From NCBI GenBank assembly GCA_019649035.1, contig BMAT01009804.1, forward strand, positions 277,762 through 312,926: a stretch of DNA of 35,165 nt, read 5' to 3'. The notes below the pieces were generated by a model. The model had not been told where the DNA came from. It ran no database searches and saw only the letters and a program-made list of their open reading frames with translations. Position 1 is the first letter of the stretch. Each line of letters begins with the position of its first letter. Source of the stretch: Elysia marginata (lineage: Eukaryota; Mollusca; Gastropoda; Plakobranchidae). Shown here in pieces: positions 17,701-22,700 of the stretch. Position numbers and translations under genes: made by a program.

Positions 17701-19389
17701 CTGGATGCTGTGAACAGAAAACGTAAGGCTTTAAGAGAAAAAACAGAAACTGCACCCTTCACTTGGGATCTTGAAGACAATGGGGAAAAATCAAATGGCC
17801 CCATGAAAATTTTGTATGTTGAAGATACCATTGTTACACAAGAGACTCAAGTGCCATTGAAGAAAAGTGCTTGTAAGACTAAAATAAACAAAGCCTTAGG
17901 AGTCAAAAGACCAGGCAGTCTGAAAGTCATAAAGCTACCGGCAAAGGGAGAGAAGGATGATAGTGGAAAAGGTGGCTCTGTTTCATCTGTTTTGCTTCAG
18001 GTAAAGGCAGCTTTATCTGGAAGTTCACCATCAGTAACCAAGGTGGCAAATGTTGAAAATTCAGAGGATAATATTCAAGTAGATGATGAAATCTCATTCA
18101 AAAGAGGCTCTCTGCCCTCCACACCAACAGATTCACCTAGTAGTATATCTTTGGAAGTTAACACTGAGACCACAAGTAACTCTACTAATCGCAGGCGAAG
18201 AAAATCAGGAGCAGCTAAGTGCAATTGCAATTCAGATTTAACAGGTCCCCCATCATCTGAAAGGAAAATTGGTGAATTAAGCCCTAAAAATCAGGCTTCA
18301 TTGAGATCCAGACATAGTTCTGTGGAGTCCAACAGGTCAGATGCATCCACGCTCAGTGCTACACACTCATTGAAAAAACGGGAGAGAAAAGTTGATGAGA
18401 CTCCCCATAAAAAGGCTGGTCTGGTTAAGGTAGGAAATTCAACAAACCCAGCTCAAGTTGTCTCCGCAGGCAATACCCCAGCAGCCCGCAAGGACGCAAG
18501 CACCCCAAAGACAAGGTCATCTGAGGCAGCTGTCAAAGCTTACAACCAAAAGAGTCTGAGAAACAGGGGTGTGAACCTTCTTTCAGGAAGAAAGCTAACT
18601 ATTGGAGGGAAAATCTTCAATTCCTGCCCTGAACAGAAGGCTGAAAAGAGTATAGGAAAACTCAAGGCGCCATCTACAGCAACCCCTCCAAACCCACCAA
18701 AGGCAGCTGCCCCTCTAAACAAGACACTCACACCAAAATCCGAGTCTAAACCAGCCAAACGGAAGTCTACAATGCTTCAGACCCCACATGAGCAGGCTAA
18801 AAAATCTTCAGAAGTAGTCGGGCCAAAGATTAAGAAGAGGACCCTTTCAGAGTCCAGGACTGATGGCCTTACTAAAGCTAAACCAAAGAGTGGTGGGGTA
18901 ATCAAGACCAAGAGTAAGATTGTTTCATCTGTTGTGAACAGCAAAGCTAAGACTGTGAAATCTGTTGTTGGCAAATCAAAAACAATATCATCTGTGGTGC
19001 GTAAGGCAAAAACTGTTGTTGTGAATAAGGCAAAGACTGTTTCATCTGTTGTGCGTAAAGCAAAGACAATGCCCTCGGCTGCAAGCAAAGCAAAGACGGT
19101 GCCGTCTGCAGTAGGTAAAACAAAGAGTGTGTCATCTGCCATATGCAAAGCAAAGACAGTGTCAAATACTCCAGGCAAGGCCAAACCTGTGTCAACTGCT
19201 GCAGGCAAAACAAAATCAGGAGTACCCTTATCTAAGAAACTGCCCAGTAAAAATGGGAACAAAACTGTGAGCCCTATAAACAGTAAGCAATTATCAAAGA
19301 AATCAAGTGTCAAAGCAAAGACCAGCAGTGTACCCCCAAAGCCAGTCACCAAATCAGCTGAGAAAAAAGTTAATCACAAAAAATCCTAA
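2526..19389 (+). CDS. ZNF292/RLF-like: Giant ZNF292/RLF/ZNF654-family-like zinc-finger protein, 3' part (join of five exons)
   Basis: Join 2526-2749, 3064-3266, 3837-3980, 6686-6826, 7606-19389. All junctions have GT/AG and reading phase is kept throughout, giving at least 4164 residues. The 5' end is outside the window. The first ~240 residues plus the start of the last exon form a run of amphipathic helices. Their order of motifs follows the N-terminus of vertebrate ZNF292/RLF: ...DPIILQLRVDMMLKE...HPEL, then DALRIIKEL, then LRMWIRHQLL, then LQLYVDMSIFALKV, then VCNKLSCLCHHASLKV. Downstream come Gln-rich sequence, five C2H2/C2HC fingers, an AT-hook, SIM-like motifs and a Lys-rich repeat tail. 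ZNF292 and RLF have many more fingers (about 16 each, from memory), so the C-terminal part has diverged or been lost and gained. The family is known as large nuclear DNA-binding regulators. The same gene plan, small 5' exons and one huge last exon, is known for vertebrate ZNF292. The function of this copy is inferred. Orthology within the family is not settled. Confidence 0.8.
3064..3266 (+). CDS. Zinc-finger gene, exon encoding helical repeat segment
   Basis: The acceptor is ATCCAG at 3063. The 203-bp exon ends at GAG|GTTTGG. The donor is weak at +3/+4 but has G at +5. The junction codon G|TG restores Val, giving VQDYIQQEDPIILQLRVDMM, then ALNLCNSCLIHPEL. A second AG at 3079-3080 would shift the frame, so 3064 is chosen on phase. 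This is the segment most like ZNF292/RLF (a pair of helices ending in HPE). Confidence 0.87.
3837..3980 (+). CDS. Zinc-finger gene, 48-codon exon
   Basis: A long T tract and TTTTTCAG precede the exon. The donor is AAG|GTATGT, close to consensus. The exon is phase 0 on both sides. It encodes CQRLSIQDALRIIKELNVSG...ELYTVLAQTFM...DTDTSK, which continues the alpha-helical array (compare the 'CKDALEMI' helix of ZNF292). Confidence 0.9.
3981..6685 (+). other. Intron of the zinc-finger gene, hosting a retrotransposon
   Basis: This 2.7-kb intron runs from the donor GTATGT to the acceptor TTACAG. About 3981-5190 is AT-rich unique-looking sequence without coding signal. A T19 run lies near 5193-5213. 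The CR1/Rex1-like element fills roughly 5355-6533, and a further ~150 bp precede the next exon. Confidence 0.8.
5355..6533 (+). mobile_element. 5'-truncated CR1/Rex1-like LINE, dead copy, sense orientation in intron
   Basis: It encodes the end of a reverse transcriptase. NKYADDTILTG carries the YADD catalytic motif (codons 5393-5404), followed by LDLNVDKTKEMVIDFRK, the LGVYIDKDLNWKQHI thumb-like block, then the C-terminal FYSAMITTIITFGITSWGG and the SDPTHPLNKDFQ...GRYRVPGLRTERYKHSF block typical of the CR1/Rex1 group. Damage includes an in-frame TGA at 5705-5707 and a tandem 18-bp in-frame duplication at about 5530-5565 (IDFRK twice). The ORF ends at 6119-6121. The 3' end has AATAAA near 6504 and a short (ATTCT)-like tail at 6516-6533, as expected for CR1-type elements. 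The upstream limit is approximate; similarity fades left of the YADD block, so most of the element is missing. Confidence 0.88.
6686..6826 (+). CDS. Zinc-finger gene, 47-codon exon
   Basis: The acceptor is CATTACAG at 6685 and the donor is GAG|GTAATT. Both sides are phase 0. It encodes ELLRMWIRHQLLVDREHDQF and AKLSHSTEQIVIIIDVLREE, two helices that correspond to the 'WELTLFWSKLQQR...LSLLTKTVYHIFFLIKVI' stretch of ZNF292. Confidence 0.88.
6827..7605 (+). other. Intron before the giant exon
   Basis: AT-rich, 779 bp, donor GTAATT, acceptor GGCTCCAG. A perfect 9-bp inverted repeat with a 9-nt loop lies at 7023-7049 (GTCTTTGGT / ACCAAAGAC). No coding signal is seen; the ORF at 7017-7265 has no family resemblance. 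Confidence 0.75.
7606..19389 (+). CDS. ZNF292/RLF-like: Giant terminal coding exon of the ZNF292/RLF-like protein (3927 codons plus stop)
   Basis: A single uninterrupted frame of 11,784 bp starts with CGDTFLQLYVDMSIFALKVD right after an AG acceptor, in phase with the previous exon, and ends at TAA 19387-19389. There is no native ATG start here; the first Met is internal. Numbering codons from 7606, the order is: end of the helical array and a Cys-containing segment (1-150); Gln-rich and low-complexity (about 245-370); acidic/hydrophobic motif (615-645); fingers at 791-812, 846-866, 1093-1113, 1354-1375 and 1392-1412; AT-hook (about 1535); 21-residue duplicated motif (1768-1803); SIM-like cluster (2024-2070); long acidic Ser/Asn/Glu-rich disordered part (about 1830-3230); two F-x-W-D motifs (3305-3390); and the Lys-rich decapeptide repeat (3771-3869). 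The length is greater than I expect for vertebrate relatives (about 2,700 for ZNF292, from memory). Confidence 0.93.
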   Translation, partial: CGDTFLQLYVDMSIFALKVDKGQMETSIKEKNMDAAAARRADMASVCNKLSCLCHHASLKVGKICSLTSFALRPSQESFNKIGVFYGQGVDCCDKCGKDNQREANAINPATLYEVERLLNMLRPDYLNPDNTYPHIHVMCRRFLLESLRNAQAPQKPGFKPKGEDTVITQAEGPGRKKPALKASFVFEALSPQDFQDRQALLAKLRMQNVANLQPNSPYTGRVSYNKSSPAGNKSKDTLVSHPSSKASHQQKQQHLQNQQELYLSRLKQQLEKQGGTVHLAQSKSYNQPGTVQLQQQHQTIHTQQVSQIIQLALKKDPVALEQISKTAPAAVVQAIASIMKGNNVKSFSQQQPQQLSDAQSSLQDGAQSLPTVSTLLRPPAASSSQSQIRQQPVPRKYPRPQLYAQPIIVSTGASTMTHGRFHSQTANLESAPLNPNAPNQGSGSSQRVLATSAQQQRAESLSISKAHVQGVRQFMQSQLSALQAGQGSVTTTGSSMLGSTFGTTNDRVKTTVELAQQAAITRELKKQQQKQVRLSQEAVAFLSARNTIASGVPPVIGTINKQPRQEVHLSQHNFRQQPPPRQSGSNIFSSVESSFQTPQTPTGISQGSVLPSSDELLGSITGIDDTIINDLLQDSGLLSNTFPDIEVDVSGEDRGKISSTFSQLSASQANARAGSVYQNTQSLSRSMLASLSKGQTYQIKAGSASASSQSLQFQQQCQTSSASCISVNQQASPYGQQSPSSVGPQGLGQRQTSLAAAEQAHMDQINQQMKQEDIPGEMCMDASNNATYRCILCSLAFETLDLLREHVRNVCKPGLQSSSVYTSKIEQDKANSARAGLETTTVFQCLRCFELCISEAGIKQHRLTCKRVPTIPSDIKKEAAAASANKNKSRAGSSNKHSSVKTESGGSSRPHSRNSASVLSPQSTQKGSSNNPSGISSGTGVAVMLGSNSPQHIKSDTPQAVPSVSLVPTLPGRPQPNVSTLATSLPSSLAPNTQSSPLISFKHSEMSSSITSFQPPFTTAKHGTNIVTQNYALNQNIKMEIPEASSSPSPKLPSVKMEPKNEFCPVTKDTPNVNSPKYSEISGSGGSKFLKCNLCSQTLCSSSSFISHWKECVVKHKSVNKKKVQKEKPQAEPLSGKVLENVMRVIESVASGTFDKSGQLGDGNHHADVIKLKDPCFDQPQDTVSSADGDGVDSEVSWDSRATFENTTDSEKDKQKCFTEGRKQQKRKISQLKGISERQCIESQSKEENGAEAKSNHKTNCSRVAGTGSEEEDEDDASLSGSESGSSALQSTREAPPKLRDRKLLKPIQSFINETFISPYQHVSKRLAKVVEESVVSESTTSGAESDEDHLLCRACNKPLQSQRLLLEHYVSKHLQPYTVKVVADSSSYFCHLCQKTFQTFPLYMKHVPNHSSTIFQKMKIFNKSPRISLHRDRVVSQKGLGKTKKKNLSPKLAKALKSKKAATKSAANRLKRQMLILQGQVPPERLKFMNRQRNNFRTSSEDDYSSDASNLMFRSKKPMMKIRLPDGTFLKRRRGRPRKDLLPEDIVSEDQVETEESRQTSSPNTADEDFMTSDATVSASPPSTRGRKRSGNSDSFVSSSAKRRRHFSDSEGLPQQRKDAFLFEVDTDSNSTTLSISVQENGSVVPVNGEDKVNHLSQESCLEKLGILNKLKVRSLSKRQKERLKLCDLNPSVILDALDLDSLRVQSVDSDDSNSNHSKITTKRESAEIFINTESPKKTTFLDSYLSYISSCSKPLQKQSSSETSKSFERTMSVSLTDLKKDVHLPKSLKQTLSVSLTDLKECQEKDKTQHSESPEIETEDRPSSSQSDSSWRFPVRRCSVNLGQKVSLSDFEPESCEESEDKDHERAALKPGEPIVCLERNAEVESCVVSNILTAVVDPNTGSIARTDSAKDQSPVTGSPLSDYLEDQDTDNAQVISPNINKASKANTGKVTTGNSKAKDSNSRVSLSGSPATFETCSTESKLSKANVLEIEQTQVSGTKGSYLLSLPTLCPHKDKKREEDDVLILESSDDENKAAEENLKDMVIVVNNDFDDDNSVDDDDVIVIKEDKVSSGTDLQGKSDPGKSNINNDDRAPAPNITSTFEDISLQTINKPDSGLDNNPKDSQIASVLEESNISINATKIKDSLCDEKERCLDVCSEAKKDGQKPESSDNISSEEDVGRPDNVKEVGIKANSYEKINCDIVLSDLCDQSSEHRTGVISGPNINLLCQNGSNTLTDQPTNKLGLSEESMNDGFTSKVNTRSDVDVECVAYSSTFKNQNSSVDNGEKQSSELDANKYPFIEVKKVDFSGAEDSESRVTCDDATVTDGKFPVGLSVKAEDSSINLVGDEFKANQDQETHSGPESETGHEELTTFQADDRGGITPESSAENIEKCQLLEETQQQSIKTNEREGATKNPEEIDDNLIKHYVSSNMTQLNPIVISEQNQSFPAGESVVEDQSLDMSVPDDESQSDKEIIDKTLSRHRLTNSEDNKCSTDSNINLFYSNTCVQTASFQEKEAKDMDKDDTSRKVSKSNLLDKSSINSKSPGDQIKTNMAYECGQISRTANENQENNLSCIKKVPTEKDMKDKIAPATGSPILSNQDFLRPGNVNENPQILGNAVTQKGNRGVEGKTIPKLEQTSGEISVIKKTEQEIIARKTSLVMQHEICQPVENLEKTNHGKEKRKEESSNLDSNGCSAFNTNAVCQQKETNSPHTSKEAKVIDNQNEDLKLKGGRNEILFTDNFHQSSGFLPEFQKASAGSNTSETVTEFSRNNDANGKGSESKRGTKAASKSGVKVIKNSHLSLAAFIAERLCTPQADNENVSSVIDSPQDSPVLVESEPFSQESAPMKSEEDVQNGVSKPGIATPIVRQDDFTKPEKSLEDTLIGDKKPCHEEALQDATSVVGVGLVDYSCSSEENSRDVDSVLSKSETLIQPITLQSTAESEPTSTCCIDQQMSPQTPAKDVDQDVSSNKPDASAVANEEAQKSTCDIIDKKKDTVKEESVAFLTETKEPLHIDNQSGGDGHSHTDKNNDETKFENSNVNFKDSRLCLVSANALDEKILNKQSLPNQNLYSSDDSHETCQKLSDEMAQDGDVDLLQEEPEKFEDNKGDIEPSSFPDLNRQKKLENIDRSTKNESINDTLRGNEVCEAQYPSDPDKSNEKVEMLEGLSNMSTAPSLVQSSSLGHHSPHNNKKTKSPSHKKKNSQEISSDTDDGDDLSNFELVIEKDTSARSILSFPEKCKPSTVPPSKEALKANYMVCQIEDTPEKKVGVTTLMAPKPVFNPSPKKVLTGSKSLRKDVMNQFVWDDDSDEDNVRSSRDSTRAAKPSEVESKRIASKASLPVLQKPPSSGEMPQKRKNEEESPLDAVNRKRKALREKTETAPFTWDLEDNGEKSNGPMKILYVEDTIVTQETQVPLKKSACKTKINKALGVKRPGSLKVIKLPAKGEKDDSGKGGSVSSVLLQVKAALSGSSPSVTKVANVENSEDNIQVDDEISFKRGSLPSTPTDSPSSISLEVNTETTSNSTNRRRRKSGAAKCNCNSDLTGPPSSERKIGELSPKNQASLRSRHSSVESNRSDASTLSATHSLKKRERKVDETPHKKAGLVKVGNSTNPAQVVSAGNTPAARKDASTPKTRSSEAAVKAYNQKSLRNRGVNLLSGRKLTIGGKIFNSCPEQKAEKSIGKLKAPSTATPPNPPKAAAPLNKTLTPKSESKPAKRKSTMLQTPHEQAKKSSEVVGPKIKKRTLSESRTDGLTKAKPKSGGVIKTKSKIVSSVVNSKAKTVKSVVGKSKTISSVVRKAKTVVVNKAKTVSSVVRKAKTMPSAASKAKTVPSAVGKTKSVSSAICKAKTVSNTPGKAKPVSTAAGKTKSGVPLSKKLPSKNGNKTVSPINSKQLSKKSSVKAKTSSVPPKPVTKSAEKKVNHKKS
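8335..8700 (+). other. Gln-rich segment with an embedded predicted helix bundle
   Basis: Gln-dense stretches (SHQQKQQHLQNQQE, LQQQHQTIHTQQ, SQQQPQQLSDAQSS) flank a Q-poor block, SQIIQLALKKDPVALEQISK...VVQAIASIM, which looks helical. Polyglutamine-rich parts are common in transcription factors. The role here is inferred only. Confidence 0.6.
9448..9540 (+). other. Acidic/hydrophobic motif, candidate transactivation segment
   Basis: The encoded stretch SDELLGSITGIDD followed by IINDLLQDSGLLS alternates acidic residues with bulky hydrophobics inside an otherwise polar Q/S-rich region. This is the composition of 9-residue-type activation motifs and LxxLL-like helices. Confidence in the function is low. 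Confidence 0.4.
9970..10203 (+). other. Zinc fingers 1 and 2 (C2HC type)
   Basis: Finger 1 is YRCILCSLAFETLDLLREH then C after four residues (C-x2-C-x12-H-x4-C, 9976-10041). Finger 2 is FQCLRCFELCISEAGIKQH then C after three (C-x2-C-x12-H-x3-C, 10141-10203). Both have the C2H2 spacing with a terminal Cys in place of the second His. This still permits zinc binding. Confidence 0.8.
10876..10944 (+). other. Zinc finger 3 (C2HC type)
   Basis: LKCNLCSQTLCSSSSFISHW...C has C-x2-C-x12-H-x3-C ligands at 10882-10944. It lacks the usual Phe/Leu core at one position, so it is a weaker finger than the others. Confidence 0.65.
11659..11841 (+). other. Zinc fingers 4 and 5 (classical C2H2 pair)
   Basis: LLCRACNKPLQSQRLLLEHY...H is C-x2-C-x12-H-x4-H at 11665-11730. 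YFCHLCQKTFQTFPLYMKHV..H is C-x2-C-x12-H-x3-H at 11779-11841. They are 16 residues apart and lack the TGEKP linker, so they may act separately rather than as a DNA-reading array. Confidence 0.85.
12202..12432 (+). other. AT-hook and basic nuclear-localisation cluster
   Basis: LKRRRGRPRKDLLP (about 12199-12240) contains the AT-hook core RGRP flanked by basic residues, which in known proteins inserts in the minor groove of AT-rich DNA. About 50 residues later, TRGRKRSG and AKRRRHFSDSE supply further basic clusters that fit nuclear import signals, the latter next to a CK2-type acidic Ser site. Confidence 0.75.
12907..13032 (+). repeat. Tandem duplication of a 21-residue motif
   Basis: KSFERTMSVSLTDLK (12907-12951) and KSLKQTLSVSLTDLK (12970-13014) are 63 bp apart in frame, and SVSLTDLK is identical in both copies. 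A weaker relative (KVSLSDFEPE) follows near 13147-13176. This looks like a short linear motif duplicated within disordered sequence. The partner is unknown. Confidence 0.75.
13060..17300 (+). other. Long acidic, Ser/Asn/Gln/Lys-rich disordered region
   Basis: About 1,400 codons have few aromatic residues, many S, N, D, E and K, and no recognisable fold. They are dense in SxxE/SDxE and S/TP sites. The frame is open throughout, which argues for real coding despite low complexity. Confidence 0.7.
13675..13821 (+). other. Cluster of three SUMO-interacting-type motifs
   Basis: DDVLILESSDDE (13675-13710), MVIVVNNDFDDD (13741-13776) and DDVIVIKED (13792-13818) each have a four-residue V/I/L core beside acidic or Ser residues, the form of a SUMO-interacting motif. 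All lie within about 50 residues. Tandem SIMs in known proteins bind SUMO chains. This is a sequence-pattern inference. Confidence 0.6.
17515..17787 (+). other. Two F-x-W-D acidic motifs
   Basis: QFVWDDDSDED (17515-17547) and PFTWDLEDNGE (17755-17787) are the only Trp-Asp motifs in a Trp-poor region, each followed by acidic residues. They look like duplicated short linear motifs. The binding partner is unknown. Confidence 0.55.
18916..19212 (+). repeat. Lys-rich decapeptide tandem repeat (histone H1-like tail)
   Basis: Ten consecutive in-frame units have lengths 33, 30, 30, 24, 30, 30, 30, 30, 30 and 30 bp, with consensus K-[TS]-[VIM]-[SP]-[SA]-[VA]-[VA]-x-K-[AT] (for example KTVSSVVRKA, KTVPSAVGKT). 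Units differ at many bases but keep the Lys positions, so protein sequence seems to be selected. The composition (Lys, Ala, Val, Ser, Pro) recalls the DNA-condensing tails of linker histones. About 58 codons, also Lys-rich, follow before the stop. Confidence 0.9.
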
Positions 19390-20860
19390 TTTTGAGCTCG
19401 CAAGTCAAGAAATAGTGTATTGTATGTATTATTCTCTTGAAAGACCTTTAAGTACTTAAAAAATATGTAATTTTTTTTTTAACTGGCATACAGCTTGAAA
19501 AATAAATTTCAGTTTCAAAATTATTTGTTAAAGATTACAACAATTTGTGCTTAATGAGAAGCATTTCTCCATTGACATAGAATTAGAAATGTTGAAAGCC
19601 CACTGTGGTGTTTGGCACTGTTTGCATAATTTGTGTACAGATGGTATTTAGAAATATTTTTTATGATTGTTGTTAAATGTGTTCAAAGTTTGAGTATTAC
19701 TATATCTGTTTATGTACAAATTTTTTTCATAATGATTTCAATATTGCTGATAAACTTTTTCTGTTGCAAAAAGCCACAATACTTCAATTTCGTATGTTCT
19801 ATAAATGACTTAACACTGCCTAATTATTAGTTTAACTCTAGGATATAATCAAATCCAGGTGCCATTTACATTGTCATTGCTTTTATGTTGTTGGAATTGC
19901 CTATCTTTGAAATATTTGATTGTGTGTTAACATTGTTTTTGTGCTCAATGTCTGAACTAACTGATCTGATTTTGCAGCATTGGTTTTGCTCATTTCTATT
20001 GATGTAATTTTCATTTCCTTGTGCTTTTCATCTTTCAATCTTTGAAGTTGTGCTTCAATTTTAATGACCGTGTAAGTTGTAATTGTAAAGTGCTAAGCCT
20101 GTGATTCCAAAACCAAAACTTATATAGCCAGATTGAATATTGTGCTTAAAACTTAAATGAAAATTAAATAATGAATAATAGTAAAATGAGAATAGTCTTA
20201 GACTGTTAATAGACTGTTGTGCATCTCTTGTGAACAAATGTTATATTACAAAATTAACGTTTATAATATATAACTGATATCAGTTATGTTTTAAGTTGTC
20301 CATGACATGAGTAAAGTTGCATTGATTTCTTTTAAACTCAACAAAGTTTATATTGTTAAATGTGTACTTATAGGTTTCCTGGGTCAAAACTTTTTTGAAG
20401 TTTAGTAAACAGTGGACTTGGCTGTTGTAATCATTGTTACAGTGTAATCCAGTTACATAAACATGCTCTTGGAAGACACAATCATGTCAATGTATATGTT
20501 ATTAGAGAGTCCATAAATTAAATATAAAAGTAAAGAAGGAAAAAGTTAGGGGAGATCCGTGCTTAACAAAGAATAGTTTACAGTGGCCCACGGATCCAGC
20601 AAACTTCTTTGATAAATTGCGGAAAAATCTTTGAAAACAAGGCACTTATAAAATGATTTTAAGAAAAAATTTATGAAGGTTAAACTTAAACGAGAAGAAA
20701 ACCTGAGACCTTATTTCTGTTGGTTTAATGAAAGGGTTCTTTCAGTGCAAGGTTGTTCAATACAATTGCAAGTATTCTGTAATATCTGGGTGAATTTGAA
20801 TAATCATTTTCCTAAATTATGCTTTTCAATTTGTAAAATAAAGTTAGGCCTGTTACATGA
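19390..20860 (+). other. Probable 3' UTR of the zinc-finger gene with candidate poly(A) signals
   Basis: AT-rich noncoding sequence follows the stop. AATAAA occurs at 19501-19506 (112 bp after the stop) and at 20837-20842, the latter followed by T/G-rich sequence. Another lies at 21670-21675, just after the MITE. Which signal is used cannot be told from sequence. Confidence 0.4.
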
Positions 20861-21514
20861 TTCTTGGTATCAGAGTTAACACAAGTACTCCACATTTTGA
20901 GCAAAGAGTTGGTAAATGGCTTCTCTAATTAATGTCATAGTATGTTATTCGTCCATGGTGAATGAGTCCAATTTCGCAATTCCTACCTTCAACTCAAGGC
21001 CTTCGCTTTTTCTAACAAGAAATTTTTCTAAGCTTCCAAAGGTAAAGGAAAAATATAATTAAAAAGATATCACAGCTTTTGTTCATTTAAAATATGGAGA
21101 AAAAGAAGAATAAATAGATCTTTGTTTAAATGGTTTTTTTTCTTTAATGAGGAGTTGTTTACTTCCAACTCATTTGCCTAGGACAGGTGACATCAGGTGT
21201 TTTTTTACCAAGACGCAGAGAAAGAAATGAGAAGTTTTTCTTAATTTTTTTTCCATAACTGAAACAATTCTAATACATGTACTCAGTTTTGGCAAACCAA
21301 TCTTCAATTATTCCCTTGTTTTGAATTTGATGTGCTGTTAATCAGCCTCCAGCTCTGTGCAAGTAAATGGGTGAACACACAGCCTAGAATTATAATAATA
21401 CATAAATATTGAGCAAGTATGTCAATATATCCTAGAAGAGCAGGAAAAAAGGCGATGTAACAAGTTACATTGTTGTATTGGATGAAAACTTTTTACTCTG
21501 AAATTACTTCAATA

Positions 21515-21655
21515 CAGTCGAGTCGTGATAAAGTCAACACCTCAGGACCAAAAAATGTATTGACTTTAACTAAGCAAGAGTATGTGACGGCAAAATAGAG
21601 CTGACTTTAAGCAAGAGTTGCCCTTAAAGGTGTTGACTTTAAGTGGATTCCACTG
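21515..21655. mobile_element. MITE candidate, pogo/Tigger-like (TA target site, imperfect terminal inverted repeats)
   Basis: The left end CAGTCGAGTCGTGATAAAGT and the reverse complement of the right end CAGTGGAATCCACTTAAAGT match at most positions, and the match continues into CAAC. Both ends are flanked by TA (21513-21514 and 21656-21657). The 141-bp interior has no coding capacity but repeats TTGACTTTAA/GCAAGAG words. CAGT ends plus TA duplication fit the Tc1-mariner superfamily, pogo/Tigger branch. Confidence 0.62.
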
Positions 21656-22189
21656 TATTTGAAACGGACAATAAAGCGACTGTTGATAGAACTGGATTAC
21701 ACACAACTGTGTGACTATGGTGCATATGTATCGAACAAAAGCATTTGATCTGACATGGTCACTCAAATGAGCTTTAAAGTTATATGCCTTTTTCCTTTGT
21801 AAACATTGATATATGTATATAGGCCTTCTTTATAAAACTTATGTAATATATGTTAATTTTTATGGAAATTGTTTAGGGAATCTGAACCATTTTTTATTAA
21901 AACTATGTTGCAGTATTTCTGATTTAATAATTATTGTGCTTTTTGTTTGGTTTTGTGAAATGTATTATTGTGTGAAATTCCCTTAAAATTTGTTTTAAAA
22001 AATAGGATATTTACCATGTTATTTCAACTTGCCACCTTTTTTTCTCAAGTTGTCATTTGTGAGAATTGAACAGTGTCAAATGATGTTAAACTCAAGTTTT
22101 GGAATCAGCCAATGGAATAAAATTGCGGCCAGAGCCAGCAAATGAGTTGAACGTTCGTAAAATTCATGTTAGAAACCACTTCTCTGTCC

Positions 22190-22700
22190 TCAAAAGTTGA
22201 CTTTTTTCCTCTTTGTTTCTTGCAACTTGGGTGAATGAGTTAAATGTCTAATGTCCTCATTTGAGAAAACGCCATCTTTAACTAAAGTCTATTTTTTCTT
22301 CTTTTTCTCTATATAGATGGTTTAAAGCAACAGATGTTTAAACATTTTTCCTTAAATTTTCAGTAATTTCAAGTTTGGAAGCTTAGGTGAATGTGAATTG
22401 TAATCTCCAAAAAAGCAGCACTTTGGAAATGTGAAAACTGTGACATCAAACACATTGACCCAGGTCACTAGACATATTTGAAGCTAACAGATGTCTAAAT
22501 GTAATATGTTTTTTAACTAAATTTTGTTGAAGAAATGAGGCCTACAAGTTCATAACTTTTAATGTTGGGAAGCTCAGGAAAACGCATTGTTAAAATATCA
22601 ACTCCTTGAAGTTGAAATGTGAAAATTGTCACATCTAACTCATTTGGACTGATTGCAAGACATTACCACCAGTCATTCTTGACTTTAATCCTACACAAGG
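22190..22700 (+). repeat. Field of diverged repeat copies, unit ~185 bp
   Basis: Two blocks, about 22370-22465 and 22555-22655, share an ordered set of words: GGAAGCT(T/C)AGG(T/A), A(A/C)G.ATTGT, GAAATGTGAAAA(C/T)TGT, and ACATC(A/T)AAC(A/T)CATT. An earlier block near 22020-22090 and one near 23870-23910 (GCAAGCTCAGAAAAACGTATTG) share parts of this. The family is unknown; it could be an old SINE or satellite. Confidence 0.5.

Noticed and set aside
18777-19352. 191-codon minus-strand ORF opposite the C-terminal repeat
   Set aside because: It is the complement of the Lys-rich repeat; its Leu/Val/Phe-rich product has no family resemblance and no splice or start context.
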